DNA from: Hymenobacter swuensis DY53
GTDB lineage: Bacteria > Bacteroidota > Bacteroidia > Cytophagales > Hymenobacteraceae
Length of the DNA: 64,000 nucleotides
Reading direction: 5' to 3'
Assembly: GCF_000576555.1 (NCBI RefSeq)
Contig: NZ_CP007145.1
Location: forward strand, 620,001 to 684,000
Within the stretch, counting starts at the first letter, position 1. Every line of letters starts with the position of its first letter. Below are positions 55,511 to 64,000 of the stretch, piece after piece. The notes under the pieces are model-generated. The model saw nothing but the letters and a program-made list of their open reading frames with translations, did not search any database and had not been told where the DNA came from. The translations under genes were made by a program, and so were the position numbers.

Positions 55511-55641
55511 CACTTGCTCGGCTATGCCGGGTGAGGTCTACGCTTGAGGGGCTATGCCCCGAATCCGTCCGCTGCGCCTGTGTAGCCATGCGCAGTGCAG
55601 GCGCTAGGGCGTAGTCCTCACCCGGTATAGCCGAGCAAGTG
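55511..55641. repeat. 131-bp inverted-repeat element with 26-bp arms
   Basis: Left arm 55511-55536 (CACTTGCTCGGCTATGCCGG and on) pairs with 55616-55641 with one mismatch. The interior includes short palindromes such as GGGGCTATGCCCC and several G+C-rich words. The element ends 15 bp from the stop of the AT-rich gene. It has the look of a non-autonomous repeat or a strong hairpin, but no target duplication was established. Confidence 0.75.
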
Positions 55642-55656
55642 CGGATGTACGGGGCA

Positions 55657-56547
55657 TTATAGCCATGAAATAGGATTGTTTTTAAATTTTTCAGTTGCTA
55701 TGCTTATGAAAGGATAAATATATTTTTTTGCTTTATAATAAAAAAATATCCCTGTCAGTAGAAATGGTATAATTATTAAGAGTGTTATTAAAAATTCTAA
55801 ATCAATGTCTAAAATTGATATTTTAGATAATATTTTACTGATAAATTTGGTTGTTGGAAATTGGTATTTACATATGTATGTTATGAATGGGAATGCTACA
55901 TAGGTTGTAATTGGTATTATAAATAATATATATAATAGTCTTTCATAGTATTTTCTATATGCGTCTCCCCAGTATGGATTTGTAAGTATAGCGTCGTTTT
56001 CTTCTTTTGATCCTTTTATCTTGAAATGAATACGAGCTATTTCTAGTGGTTTACTATTTTTTTCATCATTTGTTTCATACAATAGTCTGATTGCAATCAT
56101 GTCTTCAGGCTCTACCAAATCTATATCAAACACCAGGGTATTAGTTTCTCGATAAAAAATAAAAACCGAATTAGAGAAACTATTTGATGAGTGAAATATT
56201 TCGCTTACATCATTTGATGTGTTATGTAGCTTTATGTCCTTGCTTATGTCAAGTGTTATGCGCTTTATAAAATCTTTGTCAGTAATAGAGGTTTTTGAAT
56301 CATTTTGCATAAAAATAATACATTGATTAAGATTTTTTACTTTTTTATGTTTGTAATGTATTTCGATGTCTGGCAACTCCTTGTTGTACATAGGAGCTAT
56401 ATTTCTGTATGTATTCATTAGGACAGTAAATCCGAATCCTTTGAAATTTACCGTCAAGTATATTCCTAATAAGGCTAGTATGAACCCTGTAGCGGTGAGG
56501 AAATTAGTTGTATCAAAGTTTTCGAATATTCCTATGCTGTGGTTCAT
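55657..56547 (-). CDS. AT-rich orphan membrane protein
   Basis: A 296-residue protein whose sequence is far more AT-rich than every neighbour, suggesting recent transfer. It has an N-terminal hydrophobic helix (NFLTATGFILALLGIYLTV), a soluble charged middle region (about residues 45-200) and two more membrane helices near 205-225 and 255-275. The family is unknown to me. It has no partner gene; the upstream hairpin element at 55511-55641 is the only companion. Such orphan, low-GC membrane proteins are often part of mobile or defence cargo, but that is inference. Confidence 0.8.
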   Translation of the reverse strand: MNHSIGIFENFDTTNFLTATGFILALLGIYLTVNFKGFGFTVLMNTYRNIAPMYNKELPDIEIHYKHKKVKNLNQCIIFMQNDSKTSITDKDFIKRITLDISKDIKLHNTSNDVSEIFHSSNSFSNSVFIFYRETNTLVFDIDLVEPEDMIAIRLLYETNDEKNSKPLEIARIHFKIKGSKEENDAILTNPYWGDAYRKYYERLLYILFIIPITTYVAFPFITYICKYQFPTTKFISKILSKISILDIDLEFLITLLIIIPFLLTGIFFYYKAKKYIYPFISIATEKFKNNPISWL

Positions 56548-56599
56548 GGGTAATTTGCAGATGAATAATGTCTTCTCGTTTATTTCTGATAATAAACAA

Positions 56600-56632
56600 A
56601 ACCCCGCGCTGGCCTTACAGCCAACGCGGGGT
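56600..56632 (-). terminator. Terminator of icd
   Basis: AACCCCGCG and CGCGGGGTT form the closing stem, with inner GGC/GCC pairs, 30 bp after the icd stop. The A+T side is on the minus-strand exit. Confidence 0.8.
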
Positions 56633-56661
56633 TCATTGTGTGATTGGCTAGTGCCAAGCTA

Positions 56662-57924
<1,263 letters not shown>

Positions 57925-57976
57925 TGTTGAAAAGGTACTTAGGTACTATAGGGGTTGTAGTTGAGTGGGGGCCACT

Positions 57977-58075
57977 CTGTCATCCTGAGCGGAGCGAAGG
58001 ACCTTATCACGTTGGCTAGTCGTTGAACAACTTGTTCTGACGTGGTAAGGTCCTTTGCTCCGCTCAGGATGACAG
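57977..58075. repeat. Dispersed inverted repeat, type 2, copy D
   Basis: Left arm 57977-58011 (CTGTCATCCTGAGCGGAGCG and on) pairs with 58041-58075 (GGTCCTTTGCTCCGCTCAGG and GATGACAG), and the ATCACG/CGTGGT ends extend it. The core matches copy C at 50434-50549. It lies 6 bp after the M16 peptidase stop and may end its transcript. Confidence 0.88.
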
Positions 58076-58081
58076 GCGGCG

Positions 58082-61000
58082 TCAGTACCCGAAAATCTCT
58101 TTTAGGGTAAGTTGCTGGACCTGGCCGTATTTGGCCAGCTCCTTGAAATTGAGGCGGTCTTTGCTGCCGATGACCAGGATGGTCTGGGGCTGGCCTTTCA
58201 CCCGGGCCTGCTGGAATTTGAGCAGGTCCTGGAAGCTCATGTTGGGCGTCTGCTCGTACACGTCGCGGCGCAGGTCGTAGTCGAGGCCCAGGCGCTTGGC
58301 CCGCTCGTAGCTGAACAGCACGTCCGACTTGGTGATGCGCTCCGTGGCAATGCTGTTGCGGATGGCGTCCTTAGCGATTTGCAGGTTGGCCTCGGCGGCG
58401 GGCATGTCGTTGAGCAGGGTGTTCATGCCGGCCATGGCCTCGGGCAGCTTGTCGCTCTGGGTGCCGATGTAGCTGAGGTTGTAGGAGCTGCGGCCGGCCT
58501 TGTCGGCCGAGGCGAAGCGCGAGGAAGCCGAGTAAGCCAGGGCCTTCGACTCGCGCAACTCCTGGAACACGATGCTGCCCATCGAGCCGCCAAAGTACTC
58601 GTTGTAGAGGCTGGTGGTGGGCACCAGGCCCTTGTCGTACACGGGGCCTTTGCTCAGGAACAGGATTTCGGCCTGCACCATGTTGTAATCCACCCAGTAC
58701 ACCTTGCGCTCCGTCAGCGGCTGCTCGGCAAAGTCCTTAGCGGCTGGGGTAGGGGTGAGCTTGGCAGGTACGCGGTGCAGTTGATTTAAGGTATTTACGA
58801 TACCTGTAGCCGATTCCCATTCCCGTCGTCCTTTCTCGTCACCGTTAGTGGAAACAGTTGCAGTGGCTATTCCCTCCACTTTACGCGGCCCGTAGTACAG
58901 CACGCGGTGCTGGTAGGTCGGGAGTTTCTGGATGAGGCTGGTGAGCTGCTCGGGTTTCAGGGCCTTTAGCTCTTTCTCGCTTAGCTGCGTGGTGAAGGGG
59001 TTTTTCGCGCCGTACTTGGCGTAGTTCACCAGGGCCTGGTTCAGAATTACGCCTTTGTTGAGCTTGGCATCCTGACGGGCTTTCAGCACCCCGGCCACCA
59101 TGTTCTGCAAAGCGGCGGCATCGGGCTTGGGTGCGGCCAGCAGGCTCTCGAACAATTGCAGGGCCTTCTCGAAGTTGCTGTCGAGGCCGGAGAGGCTCAC
59201 GAAGGTGCGGTCCTGGCCGCTTTGTACGGCGAAGGAGCAGCCCAGCTTGTAGAACTCCTGCTGGAGCTGGGCGGCGGTGTACTTGCCAGTGCCCAGGTAC
59301 TGCAGGTAGTCGGTGGCGAGGCCCAGCTTGGGGTCGTTGTTCGTGCCCAGGTCGAGCACGTAGTACAGGTTGAAGAGGTTGTTCTCCGAGTTGTGGGTGT
59401 AGTACACCGGCACCCCCGAGGCCAGCTTGGTTTCCTGAATATCCTTTTTGTAGTCGAGAAACACCGGCTGCAGCGCGGGGGCGGGCTTGGCCGTTACCTC
59501 TTTATAGAAGTCGGAGGCCACCTCGCGGTTCACGGGGACGGGCGTAATGGCGGGCTTCACCACCTTCACCTTGTTGGGGTCCTGGCCGGTGCGCTTGTAC
59601 ACCAGCGCGTAGCCAGGGCCGTAGTACTGATTCGCCACGCGCATCACTTCTTCCTTGGTGATGGTGCCGAAGTCGTCCGTCTGCTTGAGGTAATCCTTCC
59701 AGTCCTCGCGCGCCACGAAAGCCGCCACGAACGCGCCGGCGCGGGCCTCGTTGCTCTCGTAGCTCTTGGTGCGCTGGAGCTGCTCGTTGTTGATGATGGC
59801 CGGAATCAGCCACTCCGGGAAGTTGCCCTGCTTCACCTTGTTCAGCTCGGCCAGCAGCAGGTCACGCACTTGCTCCAGCTTCTGGCCCTGGCGGGGCGTG
59901 GCGTAGAGGATGTGCGAGGAGTAGTCGTTGTTGATGTCGGTGAACGAGGCGGCGCTCAGCACGGCCTGCTTCTGGTTCAGGTCGAGGTCGATGAGGCCGG
60001 CCTGGCCGTTGCTCAGGATCTTGTCGATCATGCGCAGCACTAAGGCGTCGCGGGTAGTAGTACCAGGCAGGCGGAAACCGAGCATCACGTTTTCGGCGTC
60101 GGGCCCAAGCACCTGCTTCACGATGGGCGCGGTAATGGGCGCTTCCTGGGCGGCCACAAAGGCCTCCACCGGCTTGCTCTGCAGCTTGCCGAAGTACTGG
60201 TCGATGATGCGGATGGTCTGGTCGTAGTCCAGGTCGCCCGAGAGGCACAGGGCCACGTTATTCGGCACGTAGTACTTCTCGAAATACCGCTTAATCTCCG
60301 TAATGGACGGGTTTTGCAGGTGGTCGATGGTCCCGATGGTGGTCTGGGTGCCGTACTCGTGCTGCTGGTAGAGGCTGGCGCTCAGGGCCTCGTATTCCTT
60401 ACGAAAATCAGAGTCGAGGCCACGGTTTTTCTCCTCGTACACGGCCTCCAGCTCGGTGTGGAACAGGCGTGGTACCATCTCGCCGAGGCGCTCGGCCTGC
60501 ACAGCGGCCCACTTCTCCAGCTGGTTGCTCGGAATGTCCTCCTGGTACACCGTCTGCTCCACCGAGGTGTAGGCGTTGGAACCCTTGGCCCCGATGGCCC
60601 CCATCACCTTGTCGTACTCGTTGGCCACGGCATATTTGGCCGCCACGCCCGAAATGGAGTCGATCTGGTGGTAGGTGCGCTTGCGGGCGGCGGGGTCGTT
60701 GCGCTGGGCGCGGTACTGCTCGTAGAGGGCCTCAATCTTGTCCAGCTCTACTTTCTCGGCGGCCCAGTTCTGCGTGCCCAGCCGGGAGGTACCCTTAAAC
60801 ACCATGTGCTCCAGGTAGTGGGCCAGGCCGGTGGCGGTGCTGGGGTCGTTTTTGGAGCCGGCCCGCACGGCCAGGTAGGTCTGAATGCGGGGAGCGTCCT
60901 TGTAATCGGAGAGATAAACCGTCAGGCCGTTATCCAGGGTATAGATGCGGGCCTTAAGCGGGTCGCCTTCCACTGTCTGGTAGGCGTATTCCTTTGGTTT

Positions 61001-61123
61001 GGAGGCTTCTGCGCTGGTGGCCGGGGCCGTAACTGCTGCCGTGGCGGCGGGCTTACTGGTCTGGCATTGGGTCAGACCGAGTGAAGCCAAGGCCGGAAGT
61101 AGAAGCAGAAGAGGTTTTTTCAC
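58082..61123 (-). CDS. M16-family (insulinase-like) zinc metallopeptidase
   Basis: A 1013-residue peptidase with two M16 halves. The inverted zinc motif HYLEH is at residues 102-106, with downstream glutamate in AVYEEKNRG. The C-terminal half (from about 520) is a second, catalytically silent M16 domain with LGTNNDPKLGLA and YNEYFGGSMGSI. The signal peptide ends LTQC; the -1 residue Q makes it an unusual lipobox, so lipidation is uncertain. The start is GTG 61123. It degrades peptides in the periplasm. The type 2 repeat after its stop probably provides termination. Confidence 0.93.
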   Translation of the reverse strand: MKKPLLLLLPALASLGLTQCQTSKPAATAAVTAPATSAEASKPKEYAYQTVEGDPLKARIYTLDNGLTVYLSDYKDAPRIQTYLAVRAGSKNDPSTATGLAHYLEHMVFKGTSRLGTQNWAAEKVELDKIEALYEQYRAQRNDPAARKRTYHQIDSISGVAAKYAVANEYDKVMGAIGAKGSNAYTSVEQTVYQEDIPSNQLEKWAAVQAERLGEMVPRLFHTELEAVYEEKNRGLDSDFRKEYEALSASLYQQHEYGTQTTIGTIDHLQNPSITEIKRYFEKYYVPNNVALCLSGDLDYDQTIRIIDQYFGKLQSKPVEAFVAAQEAPITAPIVKQVLGPDAENVMLGFRLPGTTTRDALVLRMIDKILSNGQAGLIDLDLNQKQAVLSAASFTDINNDYSSHILYATPRQGQKLEQVRDLLLAELNKVKQGNFPEWLIPAIINNEQLQRTKSYESNEARAGAFVAAFVAREDWKDYLKQTDDFGTITKEEVMRVANQYYGPGYALVYKRTGQDPNKVKVVKPAITPVPVNREVASDFYKEVTAKPAPALQPVFLDYKKDIQETKLASGVPVYYTHNSENNLFNLYYVLDLGTNNDPKLGLATDYLQYLGTGKYTAAQLQQEFYKLGCSFAVQSGQDRTFVSLSGLDSNFEKALQLFESLLAAPKPDAAALQNMVAGVLKARQDAKLNKGVILNQALVNYAKYGAKNPFTTQLSEKELKALKPEQLTSLIQKLPTYQHRVLYYGPRKVEGIATATVSTNGDEKGRREWESATGIVNTLNQLHRVPAKLTPTPAAKDFAEQPLTERKVYWVDYNMVQAEILFLSKGPVYDKGLVPTTSLYNEYFGGSMGSIVFQELRESKALAYSASSRFASADKAGRSSYNLSYIGTQSDKLPEAMAGMNTLLNDMPAAEANLQIAKDAIRNSIATERITKSDVLFSYERAKRLGLDYDLRRDVYEQTPNMSFQDLLKFQQARVKGQPQTILVIGSKDRLNFKELAKYGQVQQLTLKEIFGY

Positions 61124-61425
61124 GGGAGGACCAGTGCGGAACGCAGAGCAGAAAGGAATAAGGAATCAAAGATAGGCGGACCCCCCGGGAATAAAAAGCC
61201 CCATCGAACCCCTGGCGCCGCGAAGTGCGAAAAAATGCGTATGAGTGAACAATGTCGGCTGGTCGGACAGCGGTTAATAGCCTAAGCCGTTTTATAACAT
61301 TGCCCCGGCCAAACTCAGATGGTGGCTTTCCTGCTCAACACAAAAAACCTACATTAGCCTCTCCCGCAAGTAGTTTTCCTCGTTAGCTGGGATGGTGTTT
61401 TATGTATAGCTGAACAGTAGTGGCA
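61124..61425. other. 302-bp divergent intergenic region
   Basis: Between the M16 peptidase (minus) and the DUF4249 gene (plus), so two promoters are expected. AT-rich words near 61290-61360 may hold them. No hairpin terminator, repeat or RNA gene is seen. Confidence 0.5.
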
Positions 61426-62616
61426 ATGGCTTATATGTGGCGGGTGCTTTGGTGGTTAAGCGGTGGGATGACAGCTGTTAGTCTGGCTGGCTGCATTGAG
61501 TTGTTCGAACCGGTGGTGCCCGGTAGTTCCAGGGATTTTCTGGTAGTGGATGGCTTCATTAATATCCAGGGCCGCACCCGTATCCGGCTTTCACATACTT
61601 CGGATATAAACAGCACAACAGCCAACGCTGCTGAAGCTAAGGCAGCCTTATATATTGAGGAGGAAATGGGTGTCCAGTACGCTATGCGTGATGCTGGTAA
61701 CGGAAATTATGTTTCTGATTCTCTATTATTAAATCCAGCAAAACGCTACAGACTGCGAATTAAAACAGCCCTGCAACGGGAATATACTTCAGCATTTGTT
61801 GATGCCAGGGTAACGCCTCCCATCGATGCAGTTACCTGGAAAAATCGGCCTCTGGGTATTCAAGTGTATGTCAGCGCACACGATAATGACAGCCGGACGC
61901 ATTATTATCGGTGGGAATATATTGAAACCTGGGAGTACATCAGCCCTTGGAATTCTTTGTATGAATATTCGCCGCCCGGTCCTTTGCCGCCCGGTAATTA
62001 TATATTGCCCCTGGGAGTAATTACCGTCAGAACAAAGCCTATTAACCGTTGCTGGGCTACGGAATATTCCAACGATATCCAGCTGGGTTCCAGTGTGCGG
62101 CTGGCGCAGGATGTAATAGCCGATTACCCTTTGCGTTTATTGCCCGCCTCATCTGCCAATAAATTGCAGGAAAAATACAGTGTATTAGTCAGGCAATACG
62201 GGCAGACCGCTGAGGAATACGCCTATTGGGAAAAGCTTAAAAAAAATACGGAAGTTTTAGGGACGCTTTTTGATCCGCAGCCTTCACAATTAACCGGAAA
62301 CATACAGAATATAGTGGAGCCCGGCGAAGTAGTAATCGGGTATATAGGTGCGCACTCAGTTGCGGAAAAGCGCCTCTTTATCAGCCGGGCCGAACTGCCG
62401 GCAGATTTTTCGAATTTTACGGGATATGAACAGTGTGTGAAACAGGATTCGGTAACTAATCCCGGGCTGCTGCCTTATTATTTATATCCGGGCACGCAGA
62501 TGCTTATAGATGTAGTTGAGGTTAATCAGACTAAAAATTACCTGATAGCAAAAACTGAGTGCGTCGACTGCCAGAAACGCGGGGGCGTCACTCAGAAGCC
62601 CGCATTCTGGAGATAA
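61426..62616 (+). CDS. DUF4249 family lipoprotein
   Basis: A 396-residue predicted lipoprotein. Signal peptide with SLAGC lipobox, then LVVDGFINIQGRTRIRLSHT near residues 40-60, typical of DUF4249 (Bacteroidota outer-membrane proteins that usually sit beside TonB-dependent receptors). A PPG.LPPG segment and Cys residues (EQCVKQD, ECVDCQKRG) are in the C-terminal half. Base composition is lower in G+C than the neighbours. No TonB-dependent receptor is adjacent here, which is unusual. ATG 61426 is used; ATG 61435 is possible. Confidence 0.8.
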   Translation: MAYMWRVLWWLSGGMTAVSLAGCIELFEPVVPGSSRDFLVVDGFINIQGRTRIRLSHTSDINSTTANAAEAKAALYIEEEMGVQYAMRDAGNGNYVSDSLLLNPAKRYRLRIKTALQREYTSAFVDARVTPPIDAVTWKNRPLGIQVYVSAHDNDSRTHYYRWEYIETWEYISPWNSLYEYSPPGPLPPGNYILPLGVITVRTKPINRCWATEYSNDIQLGSSVRLAQDVIADYPLRLLPASSANKLQEKYSVLVRQYGQTAEEYAYWEKLKKNTEVLGTLFDPQPSQLTGNIQNIVEPGEVVIGYIGAHSVAEKRLFISRAELPADFSNFTGYEQCVKQDSVTNPGLLPYYLYPGTQMLIDVVEVNQTKNYLIAKTECVDCQKRGGVTQKPAFWR

Positions 62617-62656
62617 ACCGGCAAAGTGCTGCTGCCGGGCTCTACCATGGCTGGTC

Positions 62657-64000
62657 TTAGTCCACGTCGAGGCCCAGCTTTTGCTTCATCTCGCCCAGCA
62701 TCGGGTACTTCTCCATCAGGTAGTCCATCTTGTCGGTGGAGGTGTAGAGCTTGCGGCCGGTTTCTACCCGTTCTACCACTTCCACCGTCACGTTCAGGCG
62801 CGGGTAGCCGGTACGGCGGCGTAGCTCCCCCAGAAACTCGGCCCGCAGCTCACTGAACAGGTCTTCCTGCACGGGGTTATCCACGCGGAGCAGAATCATG
62901 TGCTGCTCGTTGGCCTGCACCGGGCGGTTGAGCAGGCTGTAGTGCATCATGCTGATGGGCTTGCGCTCCTCAGTCAACTCCTTCCACACGCGCTGTAACA
63001 CCTCGTCGTTGATGGCAGGCAGGCCGGTGGTGGGGCCGGTGGGCTCGGCATCAGTAGCGGCTTTGCCGGCGGCAGCTTTCTGCTCCATCTGAGCCTTCAT
63101 GGCACTCAGGCTGCCCAGGCCGGGCAGCTTTGTGCCAAGACCTAGCGGCTTGCCGGCCGGAGGCATACCGGGGCGCGGTGGGGGCATGGGCGCGGCCGTC
63201 ACGGCCATTTGGCCCGGCTCGTGGCCGGCAATGCTGGGCGCCCCGATTTCCACATGCGGCACGGTGTCGCGCAGCTGCCGGGTAGTGGGCACCTGGGTAG
63301 CCGCTTCGTCTTCGATGCTGGGCGTGTCGTGCAGCTCTTCCACGCCGCTTTCCACTGGCACAATGGGCTCGGGGTCAGCGGGGGCGTGGATGAGTGGTTG
63401 TTGGTTGTTAGTTGTTGGTTGTTGGGCCGCTGGAGCCGCGTTGTATACCGCCGGGGTTTCGGCGGTGCCGTCGGCTACGAGGCGGCCATTGGCGGCTGGT
63501 GGCGCGGTAACCGGAGCTGGGGCAGGTATTACGCTACTTTTTTTTTTCGCCTCGCCGTTGTCGGCTGAGGCGGGCGCACCTTGCAGGTCGCGGGCAAACT
63601 GCACCGCACCATTGAGGTAGGCCAGCTTCATCAGCGTCAGCTCCACATGCAGACGCTGGTTCTTGGCCTGCTTGAACTCCCGGTCGCATAGGCTGACCAG
63701 GTTCAGAGCAGAGAGCAGAAAAGCCAGCGGCGCGGCTTGGGCCTGCTGCACGTAGCGCGCCCGAATGTTGTCGGATACTTCCAGCAGCTGCACCGTCACG
63801 GGGTCTTTGCACACCAACAGCCCGCGCAGGTGCTCGGCGGCGCCCACCACAAAGTTGTGCAGGTCGAAGCCCTGTTGCATCACCTCATCCAGCAGTAGCA
63901 GCGTGGCCGATAGGTTCTCGGTCAACAGCGCGTCAATCAGTCGGAAATAGTACTCGTAGTCCAGAATGTGCAGGTTCTGCACCACGTCCTGGTAGCGCAG
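62657..64000 (-). CDS. dnaX: DNA polymerase III subunit gamma/tau, 3' part
   Basis: The C-terminal part of DnaX, the clamp-loader subunit. It continues past the right edge of the window, so the ATPase domain is missing. Visible here are the domain III helices (YYFRLIDALLTENL, LDEVMQQGFDLHNFVVGAAEHLRGLL in part, ALNLVSLCDREFKQAKNQR), then a long Pro/Ala-rich linker (about residues 160-310 of the visible part) and a C-terminal domain (LLRVDNPVQEDLFSEL, RTGYPRLNVTVEV). The linker contains a PTTNNQQ segment encoded by repeated TTGTTGG-type DNA. The gene is on the minus strand. Confidence 0.9.
   Translation of the reverse strand: MRYQDVVQNLHILDYEYYFRLIDALLTENLSATLLLLDEVMQQGFDLHNFVVGAAEHLRGLLVCKDPVTVQLLEVSDNIRARYVQQAQAAPLAFLLSALNLVSLCDREFKQAKNQRLHVELTLMKLAYLNGAVQFARDLQGAPASADNGEAKKKSSVIPAPAPVTAPPAANGRLVADGTAETPAVYNAAPAAQQPTTNNQQPLIHAPADPEPIVPVESGVEELHDTPSIEDEAATQVPTTRQLRDTVPHVEIGAPSIAGHEPGQMAVTAAPMPPPRPGMPPAGKPLGLGTKLPGLGSLSAMKAQMEQKAAAGKAATDAEPTGPTTGLPAINDEVLQRVWKELTEERKPISMMHYSLLNRPVQANEQHMILLRVDNPVQEDLFSELRAEFLGELRRRTGYPRLNVTVEVVERVETGRKLYTSTDKMDYLMEKYPMLGEMKQKLGLDVD

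Overview
The window looks like chromosome of a Bacteroidota bacterium of the Hymenobacter type (order Cytophagales). The signs are high G+C for the phylum, a SusC/SusD pair, a DUF4249 lipoprotein, three proteins ending in type IX secretion (T9SS) sorting domains, LVIVD lipoproteins, and one clear Bacteroidota promoter element (TAnnTTTG). Taxonomy is inferred from protein style only. I recognise no rRNA, tRNA, CRISPR array, transposase, integrase or dedicated transcription factor.

Layout. 0-3 kb: urease accessory genes ureF and ureG (+) and, inverted, ureD (-), separated by dispersed inverted repeats. 3-8 kb: a small lipoprotein, KDPG aldolase, a PH-domain protein, a HEAT-like protein, an M1 metallopeptidase and a HupE/UreJ-type membrane protein. 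8-13 kb: a giant T9SS surface protein with an 84-residue repeat. 13-16 kb: two related orphan exported proteins and a histidine-rich beta-propeller lipoprotein with a striking operator-like dyad. 16-19 kb: clpB. 19-23 kb: small unknown genes, two tandem membrane paralogues, a Nudix hydrolase, a frameshifted cupin and a lipoprotein. 23-27 kb: pfkB, a T9SS esterase, a HipA-like kinase/DUF3037 pair and a one-helix micro-protein. 27-29 kb: an outer-membrane/LVIVD lipoprotein operon.

29-34 kb is the most accessory part: a cytoplasmic DNA/RNA endonuclease followed by a trypsin-like protease (candidate defence module), a 2-hydroxyacid dehydrogenase, and the relic of an arsenite methyltransferase broken by a 5' truncation and a TAG codon. 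34-41 kb: an S9 peptidase, two pirins with a nitroreductase, a T9SS serine hydrolase and a GluQ-like synthetase. 41-46 kb: SusD and SusC. 46-55 kb: endonuclease V, a DUF1990-type pair, a cytochrome b protein, a YahK-like alcohol dehydrogenase, an aminotransferase, DinB, a GH16 glucanase and an astacin. 55-57 kb: an inverted repeat next to a very AT-rich orphan gene. 57-64 kb: icd, an M16 peptidase, a DUF4249 lipoprotein and the 3' part of dnaX, which runs off the window.

Most genes are single transcription units with their own hairpin terminators. The gene mix suits a saprophyte that secretes hydrolases and imports the products through TonB-dependent systems. The best leads are the nuclease/protease pair, the dyad-controlled histidine-rich lipoprotein, the arsM relic and the AT-rich insertion.
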